64,000 nt of DNA from JBCCTX01 sp965263105. GTDB taxonomy: Bacteria > Bacteroidota > Bacteroidia > J057. This document shows, piece after piece, positions 34,797 through 44,650 of this stretch. The position numbers and the translations under genes were made by a program. The notes beneath the pieces are model-generated. The model had not been told where the DNA came from, made no database searches, and saw nothing but the letters and a program-made list of their open reading frames with translations. Position 1 is the first letter of the stretch. Every line of letters starts with the position of its first letter. The stretch spans positions 372,001 to 436,000 of the forward strand of contig CBDHGL010000003.1 of assembly GCA_965263105.1 (NCBI GenBank). Direction: 5' to 3'.

Positions 34797-36074
34797 TTAA
34801 TTGAGCACCTGTGAGGAAAATGATTCCAATTCTCCATACCATTCTTCAAAGGATCTATCCCCAATTGACTGGGAAGATCGTATTTTCTGGATGGTGAGAA
34901 CTCCTTCCGTAAGTATATCCTGTGATAGCCCCGTCCTTTGCTTTAGCTGTTGCAGGAAGTCCTCATCCAAGCTATCGTTAGGAATGCCATAGCGATGGTA
35001 GATCTCAGATAGAATGACACGTATCTTTTTCTCCAATAAGTTTTTGTGATTCCCTTTCTGAAAATAGAGCCTTCCTATGGTCTCAATAAATTCTAGAGAA
35101 GTATTTGGGAAAGGGTCTTTTTCTGGAATCAGGGGCCTTTTTCGTTTGCTTTCAAAAAGAATAAAAATAAACATGCTTATTACGGCAAGCAAGAAAGCCC
35201 ACTTCAAGGGGGGTTGACTATATATAAATTGTAAGGGGTGTACCTCCAATTTTTTCCGCCTCATATTTCCCTCTTTGTAGTACTCATCCCAAAGAACTTC
35301 ATTTCCTTTCGGGAGGTGAGAAAGTGCTGCCGAGACAAATACCTTCATATGAGAGCTGTCCAGCAGGTGATAATTAGTAAATGCCAGGGGGACGGCACAA
35401 AGAAAAAAATTGCCTTTTCCATACGGAATTCGGACAAAATTGGCTTTCCCCTGTTCATTTACTGCTAGGATATGTGTCTGAGAAGAGTCTTCCAGACCAA
35501 AATACCCCTGCAGACCGGATCCTTTGAAACTAAGGGGGGTTTTACCCAATTCTTGGGGAGAAAGGATGTAAGCTGGGAGAGAGTCTTGGGTACCTGCTTC
35601 CCCCCAATATACACTGTGGATTCGGATACCTAAGCTATCCTCTAATAGGGGATTCATAGACTCCGTAGCAATGAATACCTGATTCCCATAAGAAGCAAAA
35701 TCCAGCAAAACTTCTATACTCTCTGGGTCAGGATCGAAGTATCTATTAAGAAATACATAACTCGCTTCTTCAATCATGCCCAAAGCGGGAGAAAAAAATG
35801 CGCTATCCTCAACATCCTCCCAGGAATATGCATCTAATTCATTATAAATGAAGTAGGAATAGGGGTTTTCTACAATCTCAAGAGGGATCCTTCCTTCAAA
35901 TAGATCCGGGATTCGCTCATATAAAACATAGGTTCCATAGGGGATTTTATCCTGTCGCGAATAAGACTCTTCCCATGAAATGCGTTTCTTTTGGTTGAGG
36001 GAAACCAGGATCGTCATGGCAACTGCCATGATGAGAATGACTATTAGGTATTTCTTTCCACTTGAGGAATTCAT
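34797..36074 (-). CDS. DUF4350 domain membrane protein
   Basis: 425 residues. N-terminal membrane helix at about 10-25, a DUF4350-type domain (YGTYVLYERIPDLF... SYVFLNRYFDPDPESIEVLLDFASYGNQVFIATE) reminiscent of a class-I glutamine-amidotransferase-like fold, second helix at about 288-308 (WAFLLAVISMFIFILF), then a helical cytoplasmic tail. It is 4 bases downstream of the DUF4129 gene. This set (SpoIIM, DUF4129, DUF4350) usually sits with MoxR-ATPase and DUF58 genes; those are not next to it here. Function unknown. Confidence 0.82.
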   Translation of the reverse strand: MNSSSGKKYLIVILIMAVAMTILVSLNQKKRISWEESYSRQDKIPYGTYVLYERIPDLFEGRIPLEIVENPYSYFIYNELDAYSWEDVEDSAFFSPALGMIEEASYVFLNRYFDPDPESIEVLLDFASYGNQVFIATESMNPLLEDSLGIRIHSVYWGEAGTQDSLPAYILSPQELGKTPLSFKGSGLQGYFGLEDSSQTHILAVNEQGKANFVRIPYGKGNFFLCAVPLAFTNYHLLDSSHMKVFVSAALSHLPKGNEVLWDEYYKEGNMRRKKLEVHPLQFIYSQPPLKWAFLLAVISMFIFILFESKRKRPLIPEKDPFPNTSLEFIETIGRLYFQKGNHKNLLEKKIRVILSEIYHRYGIPNDSLDEDFLQQLKQRTGLSQDILTEGVLTIQKIRSSQSIGDRSFEEWYGELESFSSQVLN

Positions 36075-36078
36075 AGAG

Positions 36079-36831
36079 TTACTTTGATATGGTTGTTTTT
36101 TCTTCTACAACCATTCGAAAATCCTTGAAAATTTGGGAATTATTACGATAGGTCTCTTCGGTCAAAGTAAAATCCCCATACCAGACATATTCAAAGCTTT
36201 GTCTCAATTTTCTAAATGCGAATTCATAGGGACTGCCATGAAGTTCTTTTTCGTAGGCATGGTTAGTTTTGTGACTTTTCCATTCAATGAGTTCATGAGC
36301 AGCTAGAATTTTCAAGCTTTCTAAAAATAACAGCCTGAGAGCTGTTCGGTAATTTCCTTCTGCTTCAGAAGCGGCAATCCGTTTGTCAAAGTCCCACTCC
36401 AACATCTCTTCTCCTATTACAGCCTGTAGGGGATCGTCAAGGGCGGAAGCTTTTCTACTCCATAGACCTTGAATGGGGACTTTCAGGAATTGGAATACCA
36501 ATAGAGTTACAAAGAGTATGGCGAGCCCATAGCCGATAAATTTGGCGAGGGTATCTGACTTGGTCCCATCGCGGTCCAAGGTTCGCCTCAACCAATCTAG
36601 GAATCGATAAAATAAAGAACGCTTAGGAGGGGTAACTGTGTAATCAAAATCTGGATCTGCAGTATAGGCCGCCATCTGAGCGCTGTCTATAGACCTGTAT
36701 TCGATTTGGTATTCCTGTATGTTAAGGGAATCTACTGGCCTTCCCAATCCCGGAGATAGAAGGAATAAGCCGAAAAAACCAAAGAGCGTTAGGCAAACAA
36801 GCGGGTATCTGGGAGACTTAGATGGAAACAC
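36079..36831 (-). CDS. DUF4129 domain membrane protein
   Basis: 250 residues: N-terminal signal-anchor (about 10-27), a second helix (about 97-117, FIGYGLAILFVTLLVFQFL) and a C-terminal DUF4129 domain at about 155-240 (NYRTALRLLFLESLKILAA...TNHAYEKEL...LRQSFEYVWYGDF). The domain is known from the tail of bacterial transglutaminase-like proteins. It overlaps the SpoIIM gene by 14 bases and precedes DUF4350 by 4, so all three are one operon. Confidence 0.85.
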   Translation of the reverse strand: MFPSKSPRYPLVCLTLFGFFGLFLLSPGLGRPVDSLNIQEYQIEYRSIDSAQMAAYTADPDFDYTVTPPKRSLFYRFLDWLRRTLDRDGTKSDTLAKFIGYGLAILFVTLLVFQFLKVPIQGLWSRKASALDDPLQAVIGEEMLEWDFDKRIAASEAEGNYRTALRLLFLESLKILAAHELIEWKSHKTNHAYEKELHGSPYEFAFRKLRQSFEYVWYGDFTLTEETYRNNSQIFKDFRMVVEEKTTISK

Positions 36832-37813
36832 TTTTTTTAGATTGCTTGTAAAGGTACCAAGGGTAAATCAAGTAATATCCCATAATATACACCAGGGAAA
36901 GGAAAATGATAAATAGCTTAGCTGCAAGAGGCATCTGGGTAAAGCGGGTGACAAAGGACTCTAGGGCTGCGGCAGCTAGGATAACGGGAACCAGACCCAC
37001 AATAATTTTCATGCTCTTGTTTGCGGCTTTCTTAAGGGAATGAATTCGACTGAATGTCCCTGGGAACAAAATGCCATTACCCAGCATAATTCCTGCAGCA
37101 CCAGCGATGACAATGGCAGAAATTTCCAGTGTCCCGTGGATATAAACGATAGGAATAGCCTCCCAGAGTAGGTTGTGTTGATGGAAAAACCCCAAAAATG
37201 CCCCTATCATTACGCCATTTTGAAATAATCCAGACACCAACCCAGGTAAGCCTACTACTGTCCCTAAGGAAAGGAGAATTCCCGCTGCATAGATGGCTAA
37301 CAGTACTTTAACATTATTGAACCCAATATAGATAAACATGGGGATCTCTTCCATTGAGCTATATACGCCTAGTGGATCTCCCATTTTAATATTTTCTATG
37401 GTCATGTTCACATAGGCATCTCCCAATATCACCCGCAAAAAATCATCTTGATAGAGCGCAGAGAGTAAGCCTATGCCGAAAGAAAAAGTGAATATGAGGA
37501 AGGAATACAGTAGGTATTTCCGAGATTCCCATAGAATTAGGGGTAACTCCCATTGCCAAAATTGGCGGATCCGGTTACGATCTTCCCGCTTATATTTATA
37601 AATAAGTAGGTGTGTTCGAGCTGCTAGCCCATTAAGGTATTTGACGATTTTGCTTTTAGGATAAAAGGTACGCGCATAGGCCAAATCATCTGTGAGTTGT
37701 ATGTATAGACTTGCTAACCTGTCTGGATCCAGTTCAATCCCTTCTTCATCTAGCGCTTTTTCATATTCGAGCCAGGTATTTTTATTTTTTTTCAGAAAGG
37801 CAGGTTCACGCAT
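36818..37813 (-). CDS. SpoIIM-type integral membrane protein
   Basis: 331 residues. Charged N-terminal ~95 residues (REPAFLKKNKNTWLEYEKALDEEG), then six hydrophobic segments from about 100 to 325 with the SpoIIM-like FIYIGFNNVKVLLAIYAAGILLSLGT and HGTLEISAIVIAGAAGI segments. The Bacteroidota members act in an unknown envelope process; sporulation is not implied. Operon leader of the DUF4129/DUF4350 pair. Confidence 0.88.
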   Translation of the reverse strand: MREPAFLKKNKNTWLEYEKALDEEGIELDPDRLASLYIQLTDDLAYARTFYPKSKIVKYLNGLAARTHLLIYKYKREDRNRIRQFWQWELPLILWESRKYLLYSFLIFTFSFGIGLLSALYQDDFLRVILGDAYVNMTIENIKMGDPLGVYSSMEEIPMFIYIGFNNVKVLLAIYAAGILLSLGTVVGLPGLVSGLFQNGVMIGAFLGFFHQHNLLWEAIPIVYIHGTLEISAIVIAGAAGIMLGNGILFPGTFSRIHSLKKAANKSMKIIVGLVPVILAAAALESFVTRFTQMPLAAKLFIIFLSLVYIMGYYLIYPWYLYKQSKKSVSI

Positions 37814-37960
37814 AAAGGTTTATTGGGCTTATGGTCCACGGTGTTTAGTATAGTTAATTTTCAGGTGCGAAATGAGGAAAGTAAATAATTTTTTAGTGAA
37901 ATTTCCACTTATGAAAAAATATTTCATTTTTCACTCTTACCTCGAAGCTCAAACTATCGG

Positions 37961-38674
37961 CTATTCAATTATTAACGGCTTTAGCACCTCCCATACATTT
38001 TGAGCGACAATTTTGTGTCCCTCTGGGGTGGGATGAATGCCATCTGGGAGATTGAGTTCCGGGATACCAGCCACTCCATCTAATAGAAAAGGTAGAAAGG
38101 CGGTCTGGTTTTTCTCGGCCAGACGAGGAAATATCTCCCGGAAATTATTCGTAAACTCCTCTCCCATATTTGGAGGGGCTTCCATCCCGCACAAGAGAAT
38201 CCCCACTTCTGGGAATTGATTTTTGACCTTGTCAATGATTTGCTGAAGACTCTTTTCCGTCTCCTGGGGAGAAATTCCTCTCAACCCATCATTTGCCCCT
38301 AGCTCTAGAACAAATAAGCCCAGGGGCTTCTCCAGGTTACTTAGGACAAATTCAATTCGGCTGTTTCCTCCAGTACTCGTTTCTCCACTGAGGCCACTAT
38401 TACGGGTTTCGTAAAAAAGCCCTAAAGAATCCACCTTCTTTTGAATAAGAGCCGGAAAGGCTTGATCCATTTCCAATAGGTAGCCTGCTGTAAGGCTATT
38501 GCCAAAGAATAGAATAAGAGAAGTCGGATTAATTGTGTCTTTCTCTGCGGATAAATTTTCTACCTCAGTGGAAGGCATATCTGGAGGGTTTTGTGGGGTT
38601 TCGGTTGAGTTACAGGCAGACAGCCAAAAACTTCCGAAGAAGATTAATAGGAATATTTCGGGGATTAAACGCAT
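37961..38674 (-). CDS. SGNH/GDSL lipase (TesA-like arylesterase)
   Basis: About 237 residues from the ATG at 38674. A longer open frame to 38893 exists, but it would start inside an inverted repeat and lacks signal character, whereas MRLIPEIFLLIFFGSFWLSAC is a clean lipoprotein signal. Block I is FFGNSLTAGYLL (GNSLT where GDSL is usual), block III GANDGLRG and block V DGIHPTPEGH with the Asp/His pair, so the SGNH catalytic set Ser-Gly-Asn-His is complete. Acts as thioesterase/lysophospholipase in the periplasm. The divergent ABC genes match the tesA-ybbA-ybbP neighbourhood of E. coli. Confidence 0.85.
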   Translation of the reverse strand: MRLIPEIFLLIFFGSFWLSACNSTETPQNPPDMPSTEVENLSAEKDTINPTSLILFFGNSLTAGYLLEMDQAFPALIQKKVDSLGLFYETRNSGLSGETSTGGNSRIEFVLSNLEKPLGLFVLELGANDGLRGISPQETEKSLQQIIDKVKNQFPEVGILLCGMEAPPNMGEEFTNNFREIFPRLAEKNQTAFLPFLLDGVAGIPELNLPDGIHPTPEGHKIVAQNVWEVLKPLIIE

Positions 38675-38681
38675 TTTTTTC

Positions 38682-38892
38682 TGTACAGGACAAAACTTTA
38701 GATGGGTAGATCTGGGATCAAAATGCCCTGTTTTGAACTCACCCCCTGCCCCCTCTCTCAAGAAAGATGGGGTAAACATGGGCGAAATCAACCTGATTTC
38801 CTGGGTCGTTTCCTTCGAGAGGGAAACGGGGATGCAGCGGAAGGGTACAAAAAGGGCGAATAAATAAGAAATTTTATTTTTTGTCCTGTACA
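38682..38892. repeat. Intergenic inverted repeat pair TGTACAGGACAAAA
   Basis: TGTACAGGACAAAA (38682-38695) and TTTTGTCCTGTACA (38879-38892) are exact reverse complements 183 bases apart, and CGCATTTTT occurs as a direct repeat just outside both (38670-38678 and 38896-38904). The inside holds a C-rich stretch (38743-38765). It may be a small non-coding element with a 9-base duplication, or two copies of an operator serving the divergent genes. Confidence 0.5.
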
Positions 38893-38955
38893 TAGCGCAT
38901 TTTTACAAAATTGATAACTTCTTACAAAGATATATGGTTAACCCAAATAAAATAC

Positions 38956-39657
38956 ATGTTATCTATTAAGAACCTGGTAAAGACTTATGGGACGGAAGGA
39001 GATCGCCTTACAGTTTTGCAAGGAATTACATTTGAAGTAGAAAAGGGGGATACCTTAGCGATTGTAGGTCCCTCTGGGAGTGGAAAAACGACGCTATTAG
39101 GCCTTTGTGCTGGCTTGGATAGGGCTACTGAAGGATCTGTTAGTATTAAGGGAATTTTACTTGATGCGCTGAGCGAAGATGAAAGAGCCGCCGTAAGGAG
39201 TCAGCACGTGGGGTTTGTATTCCAGAGTTTTCAATTGCTTCCCACCTTAAATGCTTGGGAAAATGTCTCAGTTCCCTTAGAACTTAGAGGGGAGAAACGA
39301 GCTCAGCAAGTGGCAAAGGATCTGTTAGGTAGGGTAGGATTGGGAGATCGACTAAAGCATTATCCCAGCCAGCTTTCGGGGGGAGAGCAACAAAGGGTGG
39401 CCTTGGCTCGGGCCTTTTCCAATGATCCTGCCATCCTCTTTGCAGATGAACCCACCGGTAACTTGGATGGGGAAACAAGTGAGCAAGTGGAAAAGCTTCT
39501 ATTTGACTTGAATACCGATGCTCAGACTACCTTGGTCTTGGTAACGCATGACCTGGAGTTGGCGCAAAAGACCCAAAGGGTAATTCAGCTAAAAGGCGGG
39601 AAAATGGTAAGCGATACACGAACCTCTCCTCAGCAGGAAATACAAAGTAATGGGTAA
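38956..39657 (+). CDS. ABC transporter ATP-binding protein, YbbA/LolD type
   Basis: About 233 residues from the ATG at 38956 (an upstream ATG at 38911 adds 15 poorly conserved residues). Walker A GPSGSGKTT (38-46), signature LSGGEQQRVALARAF and Walker B AILFADEPTGNLDG are intact. The partner is the FtsX-type permease whose start overlaps its stop by 8 bases. By neighbourhood with the TesA-like lipase it corresponds to YbbA, whose complex with YbbP and TesA acts in lipid or fatty acid export; that role is inferred. Confidence 0.93.
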   Translation: MLSIKNLVKTYGTEGDRLTVLQGITFEVEKGDTLAIVGPSGSGKTTLLGLCAGLDRATEGSVSIKGILLDALSEDERAAVRSQHVGFVFQSFQLLPTLNAWENVSVPLELRGEKRAQQVAKDLLGRVGLGDRLKHYPSQLSGGEQQRVALARAFSNDPAILFADEPTGNLDGETSEQVEKLLFDLNTDAQTTLVLVTHDLELAQKTQRVIQLKGGKMVSDTRTSPQQEIQSNG

Positions 39658-42205
39658 TCAAGAACAAATAGATTTACCAAATCCTGGATTCTCCTGGCTT
39701 TGGAAGATGGCTTGGAGAGATAGCCGAAAAAGCAGAGGTCGCTTGCTTCTTTTTGTTGCTTCGATCATTGTGGGGATAGGGGCCTTGGTTGCTATTAACT
39801 CCTTCGGGGAAAATTTACGCAAGGATATCGACGCCCAGGCGGGGGAGCTATTGGGGGCTGATTTGATCCTAGAGACGCGGGTAAAGCCTAAAGACGCTCG
39901 AAGTCTGTTTCTGGATTCCTTAGGGGGAACCCAAGCCCAAGAGGCCAGTTTTGCTTCGATGGCAGCCTTCCCGGCATCCGGGAATAGTAGATTGGTTGAA
40001 GTGAGGGCCTTGGAAGGCCCTTTTCCTTTCTATGGCAAAATTGAGACTGAGCCTAAGGAAGCTGCTTCGACCTTCCGCAATGGATTAGGTGCCCTGGTAG
40101 ATTACAATTTGATGATTCAATTTCAAGCATCTGTTGGAGATTCAATCAAAATTGGAAACTTGAAATTTATTATCCAGGGACAACTTATACAAGCCCCTGG
40201 GAGAAGTGGAATAGCCTCCACGGTTGCCCCCGTTGTGTATATTCCCTATAAATATTTGGAACAAACGGGTTTGGTTCGGCCAGGAAGTCGGGTAGAGTAC
40301 AAGTATTATTACCAGTTTGAACCCGGTACGGATGTCGAAAAAATGAAGGATGACCTTCGTCCTAAGTTTAGAGAACTCAACTTTCGCGCAGAAACCATCG
40401 CAGACCGTAAAGAATCTCTGGGAGAGGCCTTTGCTAATCTCACGCGGTTTTTAAACTTGGTAGCCTTTATTGCGCTCCTCCTAGGCTGTTTAGGAGTCTC
40501 CAGTGCTGTTCATATCTATATCAAAGACAAAGTGAGTACCGTTTCTGTACTTCGGTGTTTAGGAGCCTCTGGTCGTCAGGCCTTCCTAATTTTCTTGTTA
40601 CAGGTGGGCTTTATGGGCTTTATTGGATCTGTATTGGGGATTCTTTTAGGGAGCCTTATTCAAAAACTTCTCCCCCTAATTTTACAGGAGTTTCTTCCCT
40701 TTACGGCAAGTACTGATTTATCGATTAGAGCGATCCTGCAAGGATTTTTTACCGGGATTAGTATTTCTCTCTTATTTGCCTTGTTGCCTCTTTTGCAAAT
40801 AAGAAAGGTTTCCCCCCTTCTGAGTTTGCGAAGTTCTTATGAGAACAGTAACTCTTCCTGGGATGCTCTTTCCATTGGTGTGATAAGCCTTATCCTTGGA
40901 TTTATCTTGGTATTTGCCAAAATGCAGATTGAGGAATGGAAAGAAGCCCTCATTTTTACTGGTGCCCTTATCCTGGGTTTTTTGACTTTGGCAGGTGTAG
41001 CCAGCCTAGTAATGTGGGCTGTCCGAAAGTACTTTCCAGTAAGATGGAATTATTTGTGGCGCCAGGGGCTTTCAAATCTGTATAGGCCCAATAACCAAAC
41101 GCTTATTCTGATTCTCTCCATCGGCTTGGGGACCGCTATGATAAGTACCTTGTTTTTTATCCAGGGCTTATTACTAGAGGAAATAGACCTTTCTAGTGAT
41201 GCCTCCAGCCCGAATATTATGCTGTTTGATATACAAACAGATCAAAAAGAAGCCATCGCTCAACTTACCAATTCCTTTGAACTTCCAGTCATGCAAGATA
41301 TTCCCATAGTCACTATGCGAGTCCAGCAATTGAAGGAGCTTACCCGAAAAGAAGCCCTTTCGGATACTACGCTGGATATACCCGGCTGGGTTTTTAATAG
41401 TGAATTACGGGTATCCTATAGAGACAGTCTGGTGGAGGGGGAAGAAATTGTAGAAGGAACTTGGATTCCAGAAATCAAAAATCCTGGAGACTCCATATTC
41501 ATTTGTCTGGAACAGGGCTTTGCGAGGAGAATACAGGTAGAATTGGGAGATCCTATTCTATTTAATGTTCAGGGAGCCATGATTCCCACTTGGGTAGGGA
41601 GCATTCGCAAAATGGAATTCAACCGAATGAATTTTCTCATCCTTTTTCCCAAAGGGGTGTTGGAAAAAGCCCCCAAGTTTCACCTGATGACTACTCGTGC
41701 TGACTCGGTACAACAAAGTGCTTCCTTCCAGCAGGCCTTGGTGGAAAAGTTTCCTACTGTATCCATCATCGATTTGGGCCTAATCCTATCGACCATAGAT
41801 GACATCTTTCAGAAGATTTCCTTTGTTATTCGGTTTATGTCCCTATTTAGTATCATAACCGGCCTAATCGTACTGGCGGGTTCGGTCATCCTGAGCAAAT
41901 ACCAACGCATTAAGGAAAGTGTCTTGCTTCGGACCTTGGGAGCAAAAAGGAGGCAAATTATCTGGATCAACGCTTTGGAATATATCTTTCTGGGTTCTTT
42001 AGCCGCCCTAACGGGTATTTTCCTGTCAGTTCTTTTTAGTTATGGCCTGGCCCGATTCAGTTTTCAAGTTCCCTTCAGACCAGAATGGGGTCCTCCCTTG
42101 GCCCTATTTGTTTTTATCGTATTTGCCACTACCCTTATAGGCCTATTGAACCTTCAAGGTATCCTCAAGCAGCCGCCTCTGGTGGTACTTCGGAAGGAGA
42201 CCTAA
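39650..42205 (+). CDS. ABC permease with two FtsX units, YbbP-like
   Basis: 851 residues. Helix 1 at about 29-50, then a periplasmic domain, then repeated FtsX cores (about 255-395 and 735-845) with VLRCLGASGRQAFLIF and VLLRTLGAKRRQIIWIN, and additional helices between (about 405-470, 485-515). This is the eight-to-ten-helix layout of YbbP-type permeases, with duplicated FtsX domains. Paired with the YbbA-like ATPase (8-base overlap) and, divergently, TesA. Ends 9 bases from the convergent GH31 gene. Confidence 0.9.
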   Translation: MGNQEQIDLPNPGFSWLWKMAWRDSRKSRGRLLLFVASIIVGIGALVAINSFGENLRKDIDAQAGELLGADLILETRVKPKDARSLFLDSLGGTQAQEASFASMAAFPASGNSRLVEVRALEGPFPFYGKIETEPKEAASTFRNGLGALVDYNLMIQFQASVGDSIKIGNLKFIIQGQLIQAPGRSGIASTVAPVVYIPYKYLEQTGLVRPGSRVEYKYYYQFEPGTDVEKMKDDLRPKFRELNFRAETIADRKESLGEAFANLTRFLNLVAFIALLLGCLGVSSAVHIYIKDKVSTVSVLRCLGASGRQAFLIFLLQVGFMGFIGSVLGILLGSLIQKLLPLILQEFLPFTASTDLSIRAILQGFFTGISISLLFALLPLLQIRKVSPLLSLRSSYENSNSSWDALSIGVISLILGFILVFAKMQIEEWKEALIFTGALILGFLTLAGVASLVMWAVRKYFPVRWNYLWRQGLSNLYRPNNQTLILILSIGLGTAMISTLFFIQGLLLEEIDLSSDASSPNIMLFDIQTDQKEAIAQLTNSFELPVMQDIPIVTMRVQQLKELTRKEALSDTTLDIPGWVFNSELRVSYRDSLVEGEEIVEGTWIPEIKNPGDSIFICLEQGFARRIQVELGDPILFNVQGAMIPTWVGSIRKMEFNRMNFLILFPKGVLEKAPKFHLMTTRADSVQQSASFQQALVEKFPTVSIIDLGLILSTIDDIFQKISFVIRFMSLFSIITGLIVLAGSVILSKYQRIKESVLLRTLGAKRRQIIWINALEYIFLGSLAALTGIFLSVLFSYGLARFSFQVPFRPEWGPPLALFVFIVFATTLIGLLNLQGILKQPPLVVLRKET

Positions 42206-42214
42206 GGATAAGGA

Positions 42215-44650
42215 TTAGGGTCGTAAAACGATCTTTTCAAACCTATAAGGGAGTATCCAATCGATTACCTTATGCAAGTTGTCAGAATTGGGTAGTGCTT
42301 GTACTTCCCCATCTATTTCTATCCGGGTAGGGGTAAATGGAATACCATGGAAGCTCAGCTTACAATTTTCGTATTCAGGGATATAGGACCCTTCCTGGTT
42401 TTGTTCTAGCATTAGGTAGTCTGGGCCACCAGACACGGCAAACTTTTTCTTGAGGAACTTACCTTCTGTATAGTCATATCCTTCGCCTTCATCTTCATAT
42501 TGCCAACTTATCACAGGTTCTTCTCCATTGCTATAGTAGATATGAAGGAATAATTCCTCTATGGGTTTTTCCCCTACATATTGCCTAACAGGGTACATGG
42601 GGAGAACGGCTCCCGAACGGATAAACATAGGAGTCTGATCTAAATCGGCATCCGCCCAAATCTCTCTTCTGCCATTGAAAGGTTCATCTGAGTGAAAATT
42701 GTACCAGGTCCCATTGGGGAGATACAAATAACGTCCGCTAACTCCGGGTTCTGAAATAGGGCATACCAGCACATGATCCCCCATAGAAAACTCCTCCATT
42801 CGATAATGGGTATCGGGATTATTCTGGTCCATGAAAGCTAGCGGTCGAAGAAAAGGAATTCCCTTATCTACATATTGCCAGAAGGCGGTATAAACCATTG
42901 GAAGAATCTTATAGCGAAATTCAATTGCCTTCCTCGCAGGGGCTTCATAGGCCTCTCCAAAGGCCCAAGGTTCTTGATCGGTGAAAAATTGAAGCGCTTT
43001 TTGATCTACCGCATCTGTGTCTATATCGGCTGCACCATCCACATTATTTCCCATGGTATGATTCCGAAAAAGGGGATGAAAGGCGCCTAGTTGAAGCCAA
43101 CGTACCAGTAGTTCGCCCTCAGCGAGGTCATTAAATCCTCCTACATCTGAGCCAATGAAGGAAAAGCCAGAGATGGCCATCCGCTGGGATTGTATATTAG
43201 CCAACCGGAGGTGTTCCCAGGAGGAAATATTGTCCCCTGTCCAGGCCGAAGCAAAGCGTTGACCACCAGAGTAGGTTGCGCGGGTAATTAAAAAGGGCCT
43301 ATTGGGATAACAGAATCGCTTAACTCCTTCATAGGATGCACGTGACATTTGCATTCCATAAACATTGTGGGCCTTATGATGACTACAAGAGTGGCCATCA
43401 TAATCATGCCTTACATCGTTGTATAGGGTCCTACCTTCCAAGTCAAAGGTAGCCGGTTCATTCATGTCATTCCAAACTCCATTGACACCATCTTTTTGTA
43501 TCAAGTCCCGGTATAGATTGGCCCACCATTCCCTAACATCAGGGGAAGTGAAATCTGGGAAGAAGCACTCCCCTGGCCATACACGGCCCTTGACAAAGGG
43601 GCCATCCTGACGTTTGAGGAAATATCCCTTTTCAATCCCTTCTAAGCAGGTATCATTGTCTAAGTCTACTTTAATCCCCGGATCAATAATAACCACGGTT
43701 TTAAACCCTTGGTCATCCAACTCTTTTATCATTTTCCCCGGTGTTGGGAAATACTCTTTGTTCCAGGTAAAGCAACGATAGCCATCCATGTAGTCGATAT
43801 CCAGGTACAAGGCATCACATGGGATAGAGCGCTCTCTAAATTCTTTGGCTATTTGTCTCAGCCGGCCTTCCGGGAAATAGCTCCATCTACACTGATGGTA
43901 GCCCATGGCCCAAAGGGGAGGAAGTTCTGGTACCCCAGTAAGAAGAGTATATTGCTGAGTTACTTCCATCAATCCGGGACCATAGAAGAAATAATAATTC
44001 ATTTCCCCACCTTGAGCCCAAAAACTGGTAACCTCATTTCGTTCTGCGGCGAAATCGAAGTGTGTACGGAACGAATTATCAAAAAATAATCCATAGCCGA
44101 TGCTTTCTCGTAAGCCCAAATAAAATGGGATACTCCGGTATAAGGGGTCTGTATCCGCTCCATAACCAAAACAATCGGAACACCAGTTTTGAAGACGCTT
44201 TCCCCTCAGGTTGAGGGCACAAGTCTTATCTCCCAGCCCAAAGTACTGCTCTTCTGCTGCAGCCTTTTTGCTCATCATAACTACATTTCCCCCTCTATGG
44301 TCATGCCTCCAGTGAAAGCCTTTTTCATCCTCCAATATGATATTACCAAAGCGATCCCAGATTTGTACGGACAGATTTTCCTTTTCTACTTTACAGACAA
44401 TACTGCCGGTAGTGATGGTGATTCGGTTTTTCCCTTCCCTGGAACGTAAAAAACTGGGCTTGCCATCGAAAGCTTCGTCAATGGCATAAGAAAAATCAGG
44501 AAGAAAAAAACCATCTGTAGTATATCGAAACCGAATGATTTGGTCTGTATGAACGTAAACCTTTAGGATTACACCATTAGAGGAATGAAAAGTAAATATG
44601 TTACTCTCCTGGAACCAATGCGACAAAGAATCAGAATAATACTCGACCAT
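42215..44650 (-). CDS. Glycoside hydrolase family 31 alpha-glucosidase
   Basis: 811 residues. N-terminal beta-sandwich, (beta/alpha)8 barrel and C-terminal beta domains. The catalytic nucleophile motif GVWNDMNEPA has the Asp at 395, and the general acid/base is D473 in TGDNISSWEH. YLDIDYMDGYRCFTW (283-297) is the subsite loop. No signal peptide, so the enzyme is probably cytoplasmic. Likely releases alpha-linked glucose from oligosaccharides. Alone in its orientation, convergent to ybbP. Confidence 0.95.
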   Translation of the reverse strand: MVEYYSDSLSHWFQESNIFTFHSSNGVILKVYVHTDQIIRFRYTTDGFFLPDFSYAIDEAFDGKPSFLRSREGKNRITITTGSIVCKVEKENLSVQIWDRFGNIILEDEKGFHWRHDHRGGNVVMMSKKAAAEEQYFGLGDKTCALNLRGKRLQNWCSDCFGYGADTDPLYRSIPFYLGLRESIGYGLFFDNSFRTHFDFAAERNEVTSFWAQGGEMNYYFFYGPGLMEVTQQYTLLTGVPELPPLWAMGYHQCRWSYFPEGRLRQIAKEFRERSIPCDALYLDIDYMDGYRCFTWNKEYFPTPGKMIKELDDQGFKTVVIIDPGIKVDLDNDTCLEGIEKGYFLKRQDGPFVKGRVWPGECFFPDFTSPDVREWWANLYRDLIQKDGVNGVWNDMNEPATFDLEGRTLYNDVRHDYDGHSCSHHKAHNVYGMQMSRASYEGVKRFCYPNRPFLITRATYSGGQRFASAWTGDNISSWEHLRLANIQSQRMAISGFSFIGSDVGGFNDLAEGELLVRWLQLGAFHPLFRNHTMGNNVDGAADIDTDAVDQKALQFFTDQEPWAFGEAYEAPARKAIEFRYKILPMVYTAFWQYVDKGIPFLRPLAFMDQNNPDTHYRMEEFSMGDHVLVCPISEPGVSGRYLYLPNGTWYNFHSDEPFNGRREIWADADLDQTPMFIRSGAVLPMYPVRQYVGEKPIEELFLHIYYSNGEEPVISWQYEDEGEGYDYTEGKFLKKKFAVSGGPDYLMLEQNQEGSYIPEYENCKLSFHGIPFTPTRIEIDGEVQALPNSDNLHKVIDWILPYRFEKIVLRP

